Of a DNA stretch of 64,000 nucleotides, positions 11,691 to 24,408 are shown piece after piece. Each line of letters begins with the position of its first letter. Position 1 is the stretch's first letter. The DNA is from Cordia subcordata (taxonomy: Eukaryota > Streptophyta > Magnoliopsida > Boraginales > Cordiaceae). A model generated the notes under the pieces. It saw nothing but the letters and a program-made list of their open reading frames with translations, was not told the origin of the DNA and did not search any database. The stretch covers positions 496,001-560,000 of the forward strand of contig JAPTOF010000026.1 in assembly GCA_028554755.1 (NCBI GenBank). The letters run 5' to 3'. A program made the translations under genes and the position numbers.

Positions 11691-12383
11691 TCTAGCTGGT
11701 GAGTTCCACAAAAGATGGCTACCCGGTGACATCTTTCTTTTTTCCCGTCTTTTCTTTTCTTTTTTTTCTTTCTCTCACCTTGTATGTAGTTTCTTTCTTT
11801 GTTAGTTTGTACTATGTTAATATAGTGTTCAGGATTGTTATTGGTGTTTCTGGGTTCCTACTACTAGCTATGGCTTGCCTTGTTCACCAGATTGGGCTAT
11901 ATCGTTATCTCCTCACCTTTACTTCATCGGCCAATGATGTGGGTAGCTTTATTCAAGGTAGCAAGGTGGACCTCGCCTTTGCCATTTCTTGCTGCTTTTG
12001 GGTGGCACGTCCCATTTAAGAGTCTTGTATTTGCTTACAATTTGTAAGCGTTTAAGCATTTGGCTTCTTAATAGGCTTTTACAATGGGTGTGCCTTGGTT
12101 GTTCTAGGTTTGAGAAGCTTTCTCAACTTTGTCCTTAGTGGCTATGGTGGCTATCTACTAGTGGTAATTATTGTTGGCATTTCAAACCTTACTATGCTAG
12201 GGTTTTTGTTATCTTGGGCCTAGCCCACCTTGTTGCTGGGTTTCTATGTTTGAGCTCTGTTGTATTGAGTTTTGCTTTTTGTCTATCTTTGTTGTTTCTA
12301 GTGGGCCTCTATTTTTGGACTTAGCTTTTGGACGTTATTTTATCCTTTAATATAAATCTCTTCTTAACCAAAAAAAAAAAAAA
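11690..12383 (+). mobile_element. Possible LINE or retrocopy 3' end with poly(A) tail
   Basis: A T-rich segment ends with TTTTATCCTTTAATATAAATC, a short spacer CTCTTCTTAACC and then a run of about 14 A. This arrangement is typical of plant LINE 3' ends. The open frame at 11699-12019 encodes only hydrophobic low-complexity residues and is not convincing as a gene. No reverse transcriptase remains nearby. Confidence 0.35.
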
Positions 12384-12829
12384 GAGACAAAAATTAGCGT
12401 TCATTTTCTCATTCCATAAGTCCTTTCTAGATTATTCAATTTTCCCTTGTTCTTGCAACTTCGTAAAACTCACATGAGTTCTCACTCTTCTCTATAAATT
12501 AGAAAAGGAGTAAAGCAACTAGGAATGAAAAGCAAATGTAGATAATAATCAAATACAACCAAGTCACTTGGTCATTTACCATCATTCTGTGAGCTTAATA
12601 ATCAAATAAAATCAACTCACTTAGTCATTTACCATAATTCTTTGAGCTTCACAAACCTATATCTCTTCTCTAAGCCTCCTCAATGTTACTCTTCTGTACC
12701 ATAATATTCTTGTGGAAGGATCTCACTGGTGGCCAACCCACCACTTGCTCCCTAATCAATATAATTTCCAAACATATGCATCAACACCAAACTAATTTTA
12801 TTAATTGTACTTGTTGAAGATAAAAAAAT

Positions 12830-13600
12830 AAATATATACAACCAAAATTTCTTAAATGTGTAAGGTTTAATCGGTGACAGCAAAAAGTAAATTTACAACG
12901 ACATAACAAACGGATTAAAATAAAGCAAAGTAAATAAAAACAAATTCAATGAATTAATGACCTAGTGTAGGGTGTAAATCTCAGCTTAGGCCTACAAAAT
13001 TAATCCTAGATACAAAGATGACTCTTGTCTATTCCACTAAACCAATTATAATTGTCGATACAACTTCCTTTCTTTGTCGATAGTGAAAAGAATCCTCTGA
13101 TTCACTCTTTAATTTTTTTACCTTACCTAATAGATGGTCTAATCCCCAAATCGCTCGCAAGATCTATCTACTGGTAGCATGAATTAATCTAGAAAAACCT
13201 GGTTCTAACTAACAATTCTCTTGTGAATAGTTCAAGTTAGATTATATATTGTTCTAGAAAACAAGTTTGGCACTCATTTTAGATTAATTAGAAAATTATC
13301 CAATATCTGTGATCGGCTACCTACTACCTAACAATTGAACAATTGGCTCCAAATTGTACAATCACACAGTAATATTAATTGCTCAAAAAGAAAATATAAA
13401 AATACCAAAAAATAACAAGAGAATAAGAATCAGTTAGATCTCATAAGTTTTGTAGAATCATAAACTTCAATTCATCTCTGGCTAGAAAAAAATTGTTCAA
13501 CTGCTTATGTTCATGAAGAGGCATCCAAATAAAATAAAAGAAAGCTCAAAATAATTTTGAATAATACTGAATAAATGCTGAATGATGTCTTGAAGGCTAA
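12830..13600. repeat. Non-coding dispersed repeat, copy A
   Basis: Shares an ordered series of words with 16,260-17,050 in the same orientation: CCTAGTGTAGGGT, CTAGATACAAAGATGACTC, TTACCTAATAGATGGTCTAAT, TCTAGAAAAACCTGG, TTAGATTATAT, GGCTACCTACTACC, then an AATCAGTTAGATCTCATA end. No coding capacity. It is probably the non-coding part of a large retroelement family. Between 13,600 and 13,740 nothing is recognised. Confidence 0.6.
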
Positions 13601-13739
13601 TGAGGATTAATATAAAGCCTTAGAGTTCCTTCTACTAAGGAACCTATTTTAATGCTAATCTAAAGAAAATGAAAATATTTTTTTTTAAAAAAAATCCTTG
13701 GCAAATAAGCCAACCAAAAATATGAAAGTTTGGTGAAAG

Positions 13740-13989
13740 AATAGAGGATAGGAAGATGATGCTGCAAATGAGTTTTGTTTCTTTGGTGGGTATAGGGCTG
13801 TGTTAGATTTGTGGTTGTGTTTTGCAGTGGTGGAAGGGACGATGCTTTTCCCGTTTCTTTTCTTTTTTTTTCTTTCTTTTTAGTTTAGCTTCGACGCTTT
13901 TTCCTTTTCTTTTCTTTTCTTTTCTTTCTTTTTAATTTAGCTTTCTCCATTTTTTTCCATCTTTCTTGACCAAAAAAAAATAGAATAAT
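13740..13989 (+). mobile_element. Possible second LINE-like 3' end
   Basis: A pyrimidine-rich tract with repeated TTTTCTTTTC units ends in CATCTTTCTTGACC and an A-run, the same layout as the unit ending at 12,383. No coding region is attached. Confidence 0.3.
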
Positions 13990-16129
13990 ATATGAATTTA
14001 TTGAATTTTTATATAAAGTGATCCGGTAAAATTTTATTGTAGACATTAATTAAATTTTAATAATTATCTTTTATATGTATATTAAGAGACCCTTTTGTAA
14101 AATTTATAATATTAAAAAATTAATTTAATAGTTGTTCAATGTAGTTTGTTTGCAAATGATTCATGACTATCGTCAATAATAATGATATTAAAAAAGTCAC
14201 CAAATATGACGAATCAATCTTACTGTCAACAACAATGATACTAAAAAAATCTATTTCAATGCTTTAGCATAATCGTCGGCAATTTTATCTAATTAAATAC
14301 TAATGGTTGATACATAATCGTCATGATTTTTTATTTTTGAGATTCAACGCTGACAGTTCTTATACAAGTGTCAGCAATTAAAAAAACTATGTCGTACTCT
14401 AACCAAATTGTACTCAATATTGACGATTAAAAAAAGACGCTTTCTTGAACCGTTAAGAAAAGATAATATCCAATTTACTTTTATCAACCATTATAAACTT
14501 GACATACTTTAAGCGTTACCAATAGTATAGTTTTCTTTTAGTGCTTCTAGGATTTAGAACATGTCAAAGGTCATTAATTTCTTTCCAAAAACTCGTCAAA
14601 ATATCTTCCGATCTTTTATTATCTTCTCATGTTCGCACAACTCTGTAGTCATTGGCACGGCTAAGGTGGCAATCTTCAGAAACAGCTCTTTGTTTGTCCA
14701 AAATCATCCCGAATCAATTCTTTTTTGCTTCTTTCTTCCTTTTTAAGCCTAGTAATACCATAACACATGAAATACCAGCAACTAGGAAGTAGCAATTCCA
14801 AATTTAAATAGAAAAACATCATGGATTTATGGTGTAATATGGACTTATCATTTGCCAATAGGTTTGTGTGAGAGCAATTGATCGAATTCATGTTCAAATA
14901 AATTTTCCTTTGAATTACAAGGTAAATTTTGTGGTCATAAGGATGGATCAACACAAAATTGTTAGCTGCCATTGCTTTTGATTTGAGATTTACTTATGTA
15001 TTAGCTATTCTGGAAGGAAGTGTACATGGCTCATGTACTGAGTGAAGCATTATCAAGGCACAAGCTTAAGATTCTGGAAGGTATTAGAAAATAGACTTGT
15101 AGTCATATTTATATATCTATTAGGTTTACACCTGTGCGATGTATATATTTCAAACACATGACTTTGTCTTGTTGACATAATTAATTGATCCTGTGTTTAT
15201 TATATACTAGTTTAACACCCGTGTGATGCACAGAGTTTGATGTGAATTTTCTAACATAAAATGTTATATTTAATAATGTCATCAATATACTTTATTTAAA
15301 TGAATTTATATAAATCTAAATCAAATTATTTTAGTTTCAATAACCTAATTAATATCTCGTTGATATCAAAATATATTTTTATATTTAAGTTTTGCATAAG
15401 ATCAAATCGTCCAATTAACTTTTAAATTGTTGCACCCTAAGTATTGCATCAATTGATATATGAACTTAACTTAAAAAGACCAAACTATAGGCGCATGCAT
15501 TTCAAATTGCTTGAAAAAGATATGTAAAATTTATTTATGTATATTGTTACTTTTATAACTCACCCCATGTAGAGCATGAGGTAAAAAGCTATAATGTATA
15601 TTAGAATATGAGATAATTCTCATAAGGCAAAACTTTTCTTTTTTTCTTCAATTATGACCAGAAAAAATATCTATTAAAAGAAAGGAAATATAGTACATGT
15701 TGTTTCGATTAATTTTACAACTCTTTTTTTATATATAAAACGATGGCCATTTACCTTCTTGCTATTTTGGTCAACTTCAAAATATATCCAAAAATAACAG
15801 AATATTGATTTGCCAGTGGAGAAATGAGATCACAAATTTTATAAAACCCAATATATTGTATGAAATAGACTAACTGATAAACCATGAATACTCAGGAAAC
15901 ATGCAAATATTGATAAAGATACTGACGTTAAATTGCTGAATGAGAGGCTAATCACTTTTGCTTCAGAAACAAAGGTCTTAATGCCCAGTTGGTTGCACTT
16001 GGCCTTGCCATCACTTCTTTAAGGGAATGCATAGCTTCCCTAGAGAGTAGAACTTTATAGAGAAAGCAACAGAAACCCCAAAACGAAAAACTTCAAGTAT
16101 TGCTTATTTGAGTATTTAGTGCTAAAATT
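13990..16129. other. Non-coding AT-rich stretch
   Basis: No gene is recognised. At 14,150-14,550 words such as CGTCAATAA, CGTCGGCAA and TGTCAGCAA recur in both orientations and may be another worn DNA transposon. At about 15,120-15,145 and 15,205-15,235 two related words occur (TTTACACCTGTGCGATG and TTAACACCCGTGTGATGC), a phrase common in dispersed plant repeats. The 98-codon minus-strand open frame at 14,676-14,972 has no recognisable domain. Confidence 0.4.
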
Positions 16130-17110
16130 TGATGGGTGTTGAATACACAAAAAACAAATTATTACTCTTACTTCATAATTTGTGATAGTAGTGAGAAGGG
16201 TTGAACCCATAGGAATTGGTTTGTTAGAAATACTTTTTATGCCAAGACAATAGAATAAGTGAAATACAACAAAAAAAGGGGTTTGACAATTAAAATTAAA
16301 TAAATAGAAAACAAAAAACTATATAGTCAAGAACTAACAACTGATTAAAAACTAAGTAATAAAATTAAGAGAAATTAAATAGTTTAATGTCCTAGTGTAG
16401 GGTATATTCTCCGTTTAGGATTACAAATTTGATTCTAGATGCAAAGGTGACTCTTGCTTATTCCAATAAACTAGTTATGGTCGTCAGCACAACCTAATAA
16501 CCTAATAATTCCTTTCTATATCAATAATGGATCAAGAACTCTGCACACTCTCCTCAATTACTTTCCTTACCTATTAGAAGGTCTAATCTTTGAAGATGTT
16601 CGCAGGGTCTTCTAAAGGTAGCACTGTAACTCTAGAAAAACCTGATTCTAAAAGTTAATTCTCTCGCGCCAATCCCTTAGTTAGATTATATGTTTTTTAG
16701 AAAATTGGTTTACCACTTTTTTAACTAATTAGATTAAAATCTAATTTCTCTACTTAGCTACCTACCATTAAGCAATTAAACAATCGGGTCCTAATTGAAC
16801 AATCATAGAATAGTATTAATTCTTAAAATAGAAAACATATAAATACCAAAATAAAATGAAAGGAGAGAATCAGTAAGATCTCATAGATTTATAGAATTCT
16901 AAACTTCAAATTAAGCCCAACTAGGATAAGAGTCTAGCAAGTTGGCACCTAAAAGAAAGAAAAGTATTTGCTGAAAAATAATGAATAATAAGATTGAAAA
17001 CTAAATAATTCTATGTAGTTCCCTGGATGATTTATAGAAAAATATCTAACCTAAGAGTACATTTTGATGGAAAACTCTTTAATGAGTAATCCAAAAATAA
17101 AAGTAAAATA
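16130..17110. repeat. Non-coding dispersed repeat, copy B
   Basis: Diverged direct copy of 12,830-13,600 (core match 16,260-17,050): CCTAGTGTAGGGT, CTAGATGCAAAGGTGACTC, TTACCTATTAGAAGGTCTAAT, TCTAGAAAAACCTG, TTAGATTATAT, AGCTACCTACCATT and AATCAGTAAGATCTCATA occur in the same order. Many substitutions and small indels separate the copies, so the duplication or insertions are old. 17,111-17,514 holds no recognisable gene. Confidence 0.6.
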
Positions 17111-17514
17111 TTTTTAAACACAATTCTTAACAAAATAAAAGTCTTCCATATCAATATCTTTTCCTTTTTGGACTCAACAAATATTTGTGGTCACTAATTT
17201 TCTTCCAAATACATCCAATCCTTGATTTTGAGGTGTTGACTACTCCTTCCAAATTTTGGGTTGAATCCCAACTTAATAGGCTCAAGTTGGATAAATAAGG
17301 CAAAGTCGTCCCAATCCACAGATCTTGTTCGTTCATCGTCGTCTAGATAAAAATTTTTGCCTGCTAGATGGGAAGCTCTCTGTCCATAGTGCAAATTTCA
17401 GCATCTGGTAGCCTCCTAGATAGGAAATTCTTCCACTTAGAAGTTAGAAACTTAAAAAGAAATAATTATAGAAATTGAAATTTCGGAATTTTAGGAAATA
17501 AAGATAATAGACAG

Positions 17515-18869
17515 TGTAGGTGCGAATATCTTAAGGGGGTGAATTAAGATATCTACTAATTTTCAAATTAAAAAATTCACCAAATAAATTATAAAGTGTC
17601 TCTTAGGCAATATATCAAACACAATAATATCAAAGCAACTAAGAAATATAAATGTAGAGTAAAGGAGTAGGAAGACAAATGATTTTTAGGTGGTTTGGTC
17701 TTGCCTACATCTACCGCCCAAGGGTGCTCCCTTTAAGACTTTAATAATCTTCACTCAAATGCTTCTTCAACTCTTGGTGAAGCACAAACCAAGTTTTACA
17801 GCTATTTGAGACCATTTCTCAAAGAATCCAAGAGATTCTCTCTTTAGGATTTCCTCACACTATTTGAAAGCTTAACAAATATTCTCACGATATTTTTCAA
17901 CCTATTTAAGTGTGTATACAATCAGGAAGATTGAGAAATAGGTGAAAGATATATTGGTTCTTCTTACAAGAAGATATAGCAAATAAAGCTCTTGAAAGCT
18001 CAAAGATTTCAGTAATTGAATGATGATTTCAGATTTTGCAAGCTTAGATTGATGATTTTGAATGAGTTTGAATGACTATTTAAAGAAAGTTTTGGTGTTA
18101 GGGTTTAGTCGGTGAAGAAGATGAATGAAAATAGGGCTGATCATTGATAAAACAGCTAGTACATTTAATGCAGAACCCACTCAGCCGGTCGACTAGTTTG
18201 CCCCTTTATTTAACTGACTAGGCCGGATGCCTTAGCGGGTCGACCAGCTAGGGGGTCCGGTTTGTCCCCTGCATTTCTATTTTGGCCGGAGACCTCCTTG
18301 GTGAGCCAGTCTACCAGCTTAGGGAGTTCGGCCACTCCATAAAAGCTGAAGCAAAGCCAAACAAGCCTAAAACATATTTTAAACCAATTTTAACAATCTT
18401 TCATAACACCAAACAACTCAAAGCACTTTGTAAACAATTTTCCAAACCTCGGGATCGTTTCAAAACACATGTTTATGCTATGTATGCATTCCAAATTATT
18501 TTTGTGTTTTATGAAAGAAATGTTCATGAAATTTAAATTGTTTGTATCGTGAAAAAAAAAGAAGTTTGAGCTATCACTTGCAATTCTAAGGCATTTAACA
18601 AAGAAGCAATGTATCCGATACCCCTTATGACGCCTCTCTTCCACATTATGACTTCTTATCATCTTCTTCTTCAAATTTTGAGCACTTTGATAGATAATGT
18701 TCTTCATGGTTCATTTTCTTCTATCTTCCAGGCATCTATCTTTACAATTCATATTTGACACTAAAAAGATGCTTTTAGTAAAATGATCATATTTATCAAT
18801 AATGTATATTTGGTAAAAGTTTGATCAAATTTTTTATCATCAAAATCAATAACGAATATTTAGTCAACA
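17515..18869 (-). repeat. 3' LTR of the Sirevirus-like element
   Basis: On the minus strand it begins TGTTGACTAAATATTC right after the polypurine tract and ends CGCACCTACA. It is 1355 bp. It carries several GGTCGAC/CCGGTC palindromic words between 18,180 and 18,330. It aligns along its length with 26,118-27,483. Confidence 0.88.
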
Positions 18870-18870
18870 A

Positions 18871-18882
18871 TCTCCCCCTTTT
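18871..18882 (-). other. Polypurine tract of the Sirevirus-like element
   Basis: Reads AAAAGGGGGAGA on the minus strand, immediately upstream of the TTGTTGAC LTR start. It is the plus-strand primer site for reverse transcription and closely matches the conserved Sirevirus form. Confidence 0.85.
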
Positions 18883-19584
18883 CGATGATGACAAATTATT
18901 ACTAGAAGGTTTAGAGATCTAAAAATTTTACTCCTCCTGAATATGAGCATTATTTTCAAATAAAAGCATGTTGTGGGATATACTCCCCCTTACAACTTTA
19001 ACTTATGCACATTAAGCAATAAGCTCAACAATAAGCTCTACTGAGCACATAAACATACTCTATGCACTATCATTTACCAAATTTAATATGCTAAGCATAC
19101 TAGCGATATACTTCTTTCTTCAAGCCAAGCAAACTAGCAATATACTTCTTATTTCTTCTCCCCATTTGGCACCATCAAAATCAATAATATGGACTCAAGC
19201 AATAGCTAATTAATATAAGCACAATAGCTATTTAATGCAAAGGAAAAAACATGCAAGCAAAGTTATGATAAACGGATAAATCATAGAAATGAACGAAAAA
19301 GTTATAAAAGCCAATAAGGGTTCCAAAATGCATAATCCATTGAAGAACTACTCAGTCTAACAAGAATGGTAAAGGAAAAGTAGCATTTTCATAAATTAAT
19401 AAGAAAAGTGGTTCAACTGGTGAGATTTATGAAAAAGATCATGGTAGATTCAGGGTGCACGGTCATGATGATCCTTCAAGTACTCCTTCATTTCAGAGCG
19501 CATGCCTACTATTTCTGAATCAATGTGCTTTCTCCATTGTGTAAGCTCATCTATTTATTAGTCATTGTTGTTCTTATCTAGTAT

Positions 19585-20822
19585 TTAAAGCTTATAATTG
19601 GGAAAGAATTTGTGCCAGGACTGATGGATGTTCTTGTTGACCCATAGAGCTTGAGCTTGCACCTCTCTGCATCTCAACCCGTCCTTTTGTTCATCAACAT
19701 GTACTTGTGCTTGAGATTCTCTCATTACTCTCCTAAGTCTAACCTCTTCAAGAGCCATGTCTTCATCTTCTGAAGTGTTGACAACCATAGGAATTGTTCT
19801 AGGTATCCCCATGTCAACCCCACCTTCTTGCTGTTGCTCCTCTTCAAAGGCTACATTTAAGGCTTCTTGAACCTTATCCACGTGTTGTGTCTCAGGCCTA
19901 AGTACCGATTTGGTAAATGTTGTTCCATCCCTTGATCTTTGTTTGATTTTCTCTTTTACCTCATTAGGTAGACTTGCATATGTAGCTCTATTTATTGGAT
20001 TCCTGTTATACCAATAAATCCCCATGAAGTTCATGTATTGCATGTTAAAATTCCACACAAACAACTTAGCCGGTTCTCTTGATGTGTCATTAAAATGGTC
20101 AAAGATGTGCATGAGAGCCATACCATAACAAGGGGATGTTATTTTTCCACCATCTTTCCCACTTATATGTACCATATGTTGCAAAATGAGGAAATATAGA
20201 GCAATTTTAACACCGTTTGAAAGACTATAGGGAATATATGCATCCATAATCAAAAATTTTTCCATCATTTATAATCATAGGGAGAAAAACTTCACTTATC
20301 ACCTTAAGAGCAATTCTTTTATTTATATCTACATCCTTTAACAAAAAGAGAATCAAATCCGTAGAGTTTGGGCCTACATCCTTCCACATATATTCAATAA
20401 TTTTGCCCGATATACCCGCTGTTTTTATCCCCTCAGGCCATCCTTGACTATTATAGTGCCCTTCCCCTTCAACTAGCAATCCAAATATTTCTTTCAATAT
20501 TTCTTCAGTCAATATCAAGCTTTTATTGCATACAATTGATTTGAGTTCAAGCCTAAGACTTCTATAATGTATCTCAAGATTTTCATAGAATTCTCTAACC
20601 ATCTTGACTTTCATATTACAATGTAAATGCAAAAACATATACTAACCTTGACCATCAAATAATTGCATCACATTAGTACCAATGAAATCTGAGTCAACTA
20701 GAAATTTACAGAATATCATAGTTTGTTTGCCTTGAACCTTTGAAGCCGATAGAGGTGGTGATTGAGTTCTTGCTCTTTTTCCCTTCTCCCATGTCCTTGA
20801 TCTCTTCCCTTGGATTCACCAT
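19585..20822 (-). pseudogene. Envelope-like / plant-transposon-domain extra ORF of the Sirevirus-like element
   Basis: Lies between RNase H and the 3' LTR, in the sense direction of the element. It is split into two overlapping frames (20,638-20,225 and 20,268-19,585), and a degenerate lead-in from an ATG at about 20,822 carries a stop near 20,644, so at least one frameshift and one nonsense change broke it. Recognisable wording: VREFYENLEIHYRS near the start, then WKDVGPNS, ALYFLILQHMVHIS and CYGMALMHIFDHFN. This resembles the conserved plant retrotransposon domain annotated as putative plant transposon protein or envelope-like protein; the C-terminal third is acidic and Gln/Glu-rich. No transmembrane segment or signal peptide is evident, so an envelope function is not supported by the sequence itself. 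The function of these ORFs is unknown. Confidence 0.65.
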
Positions 20823-21033
20823 TATTTAGCGTTGTTTTTTAAGAATTGAATCGGTGAAAACTTATTTTTTTTATATGGGTTTTAAGATTATAAAAGAAAA
20901 TTTGACAGAGAATGGTTGAAAATTGAAGATTTGAAGGTGGGTTTGAGAGAATTTTTTGAATTAAGGTTAAAAGATTTGAGAGAAATTGTGAGATTTTAGG
21001 GTTAAAACCCCCAATTTAAGCACTTTTTGCTTT

Positions 21034-21146
21034 CAGCCAGTCGACCGGCTGGTCGCAGAGCAGGTCGACCGGCCGGATTAGAGATCAATAAAAATTTTGG
21101 CATTAAGCCAGGTGCCCTAAAGCTTCAATCCAGTCGACCGGCTGGG
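21034..21146. repeat. Cluster of GTCGACCGGC palindromes
   Basis: Three copies within about 110 bp: CAGCCAGTCGACCGGCTGG, CAGGTCGACCGGCCGG and CCAGTCGACCGGCTGG. They sit between RNase H and the extra ORF of the Sirevirus-like element. They are GC-rich islands in AT-rich sequence and resemble the palindromes inside both LTRs. Confidence 0.85.
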
Positions 21147-21217
21147 TCAGAATATGCACACATGCATATTTTTTCATTCCTAAGCTGTATAAATACACAC
21201 ACATATATATATACAAT

Positions 21218-24200
21218 TTAGCCACTTTTTATCATACCAATATCCTTTCTAGTCTTAGAAAATTGATCTTCATTCAATGGTTTAGTAAAAATATTGATAA
21301 CTTGATGCAAATGATCAACAAATTCAAGTATAATATCACTTTTTTGCACATGGTCTTTAATAAAACGGTGCCTAATCTCAATATGCTTAGTTCTAGAATG
21401 TTGACTTGGGTTCTTGATGAGATTAATTGCACTAGTATTATCACAATATATGGGAACATGATCATAATGCAAGCCATAATCAAGTAAATTTTGTTTCATC
21501 CACAAGATTTGAGCTACACAACTACTAGCTGTAATATATTCAGTTTCCATAGTAGAGATCGCAACACTATTTTGTCTTCTACATAACCAAGATACTAAAG
21601 AATGCCCAAGGAAGTGATAGGTTCCACTAGTTGTAGAACATGATCATAATGCAAGCCATAATCAAGTAAATTTGTTTCATCCACAAGATTTGTGCCGCAC
21701 AACTCCTAGCTGTAATATATTATGTTTCAGTGGTAGAGATCGCAACACCATTTTGTTTTCTACATGACCAAGATACTAATGAATGTCCAAGGAATTGATA
21801 GGTTCCACTAGTGCTCTTATGATCTACCCTACATCCAGCGTAATCAGCATCAGAGAATCCACATACTTATCAAATTTTGTTGAATAGCTCATGGCAATCC
21901 CAGTCTCTTTTGCATCTTCAAGCCCAAAACTTTTTAATAATTTCCTTAATATAATTGGCTTGATTGATGAAGATGTCTTCCTTGGTTTGATTGATTTGGA
22001 GTCTAAGGAAGAAAATAAATTCTCCCATTATGCTCATCTCGAACTCCTTGCGCATACACTTAAAAAAGCTCTCACACAAAGATACATTAGTAGCACAAAA
22101 AATTATATCATCAACATAAATTTGTACAAGCAAGATATCATTTCCTTCTCTTTTAATAAACAATGTGAAGTCAAGTTTTCCTCTTTCAAAATTATTTTCT
22201 ACAAGAAATCCACTAAGTCTTTCATACCACACTCTAAGAGCTTACTTTAAACCATGTAAGGCCTTTTCTAATTTGAAAACATGGTTTGAAAAGCATGCAT
22301 CTTTAAAATCGAGAGATTGTTCAACATATATCTCTTCTTCAATAAACCCATTTAAAAAAGCACTCTTAGCATCCATTTGATAGAGTTTAAAATCCATATA
22401 ACATGCAAATGTAAGTAACATGCTAATGGATTCAAGTCTAGCTACAGGGGCATATGTCTTATCATAATCAATCCCTTCTTCTTGATTATATCCTTGAGCT
22501 TCAAGTCTAGCCTTGTTCTTTGTTACTACACTGACCTCATCTAGTTTCTTTCTAAACACCCATTTGGTTTTAGTCATCAGTCTATCTCTAGGTCTTTCAA
22601 CTAATTTCCAAACTTTATTTCTAGCAAATTGATTCAGTTCTTCTTGCATGGCTATTATCCAATTTTCATCAAGTAATATTTCTTTAACATTTTTAGGTTC
22701 TATATGAGAGATAAATACATAATGCTCACAAAAAGCATTAATATTATGCTTAGTTCTTACTTCTTGAGATAGATCACCCAGGATTTGATCTTGATGGCGA
22801 TTCCATATGAATTTCCAACTCTTCGGTAGATCATCATGAGTCTCTTTTGTCTCAATGTTCCCTTCGTTTGAGCATTGTCCATTTTCCTTCTTAGCTTGAG
22901 ACTCCTTTTCTTGATGTGTATCTTCTTGTATCGTTAGAGTTTCTTTGTCTTTTGGAGATGGATCTTCAAGTGTAGTCTTCTCCAAGAGAAAACCTATATC
23001 ATCAACTTCTTTTCTCAGCTCAAATGGATTAGTCTCATCAAATGTGACATGCATTGATTCTTTCACAACAAGAGTTCTTTTATTATAGACTTTATAAGCT
23101 TTGCTCTTAGTGGAATATCCTAAAAATATACCTTCATCCGATTTAACATCAAATTTTCTCAAATGATCTTTAGTATTTAAGATAAAACATTTGCAACCAA
23201 ACACTTTGAAGTATGAAACTTTAGGTGTTTTTCCATGCCATAGTTCATATGGAGTTTATTTAAAATGGGTCTAATTAAAACTCTATTTTGCACATAACAT
23301 CCGATGTTTATAGCTTCACTCCAAAAATATGTTGGCAAGTTGTGTTCTTTTAACATGGTTCTTGCCATTTCTTATAGTGCACGATTCTTCCTCTCTACTA
23401 CCCCATTTTGTTAAGGAGTCTGAGGGGTCGAAAAGTTATGGTCTATGCCATGCTAATCACAAAAATGCATAAAAAGAGTGTTCACATATTCCGTGCCATT
23501 ATCACTACGAATATAAGTTATAAAATAGTATTTCTTATTTTGCACTTTTCTATACAATTTTACAAATTCATTGAAAGCATCATTTTTGTGTGCAAGAAAC
23601 ATAACCCATTTAAACCTAGTGTAGTCATCTACAACTATAAAGGTGTATCTAGAACCTCCTAAACTAGCCACATCAATTGGTCCAAACAAGTCCATATGCA
23701 ATAATTGTAATGCTCTATTGGTTGAAACTTTGTTGAGGGGTTTGAAAGATGTTTTGTGTTGTTTCCCTAGTTGACATGCATCACAAACTTTGTCCTTTTC
23801 AAATTTTAATTTTGGCAAATCTCTAACAAGATCTTGTTTTGATAAATTATTTAATAAACTCATGCCAGCATGTCCTAATCTTCTATGCCATAACCAAGCA
23901 TTGTCATGAACAACTAACAAACATTTAATACGTTGGCACGCAAGTTGATCAATTTCAATGTTGTAGACATTTTCGTTTCTCTTAGCAACAAGTAACACAT
24001 TATTATTACCAAATTCATGTACAATGCAACGAGAGAATTGAAATACTACTTTATGACCTTTATCACATAACTGACTTATACTAAGTAAATTGTGTTCAAG
24101 ACCTTTTACAAGTAAGACATTATGTATAGCAAGAGAATTTTCATCACCAATTCTTCCTTTTTCAATTATTTTTCCTTTGCTATTGTAACCAAAGGTAACA

Positions 24201-24322
24201 TCTCTAGCTTTAGTTTTCTTCAATTTATAGAAAAGTGATGAGTTCCTCATCATGTGTTTGGAACAACCACTATCCAAGATCCACATCATCTTGCTAGTTT
24301 TGCTCTCATTGCATACCAACAC
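21218..24322 (-). pseudogene. Pol of the Sirevirus-like element: protease, integrase, RT, RNase H
   Basis: Protease active site in WILDSGCSKHM near 24,270. Integrase: WLWHRRLGH near 23,890, the CX2C pair in VCDACQLGKQ, first Asp in LLHMDLFGP, second in VVDDYTRF, Glu in RSDNGTEYVN near 23,495. After a stop the frame resumes with GVVERKNRAL and WSEAINIGCYVQNR. Reverse transcriptase runs from about 22,850, with KLYQMDAKSAFLNG near 22,380 and the catalytic IYVDDIIF near 22,120. RNase H: METEYITASSCVAQ near 21,550 and SRTKHIEIRHRF near 21,390. Stops and frame changes near 23,450, 23,190, 22,240 and 21,900 break the frame, and a 182-bp internal duplication interrupts the RNase H region. It is non-functional. 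Confidence 0.9.
21455..21812. repeat. 182-bp tandem duplication inside RNase H of the Sirevirus-like element
   Basis: The segment starting AACATGATCATAATGCAAGC occurs at 21,455 and again at 21,637, and the two copies run together through TAGGTTCCACTAGT. They differ at scattered bases and one indel, so the duplication is not recent. It repeats part of the RNase H coding sequence and would break the domain. Confidence 0.9.
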
Positions 24323-24408
24323 ACATGAAATTTAAATGCAATTCTTTGTTTTGGGGTCCCCAACACCTTAGGTTATTCACTTCAGTATCAATTTTTGGCC
24401 TTGACAAC

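Noticed and set aside
11699..12019. Hydrophobic 106-codon ORF as a membrane protein gene
   Set aside because: The hydrophobicity comes from T-rich, low-complexity sequence next to a poly(A)-type element end.
19585..20822. True viral envelope gene
   Set aside because: No signal peptide, transmembrane span or cleavage-site pattern is visible; the similarity is to a plant retroelement domain only.
21027..21221. Open frame with SRPAGR-type repeats
   Set aside because: The apparent Pro-Ala-Gly repeats are a translation of the GTCGACCGGC palindromes, not a protein.
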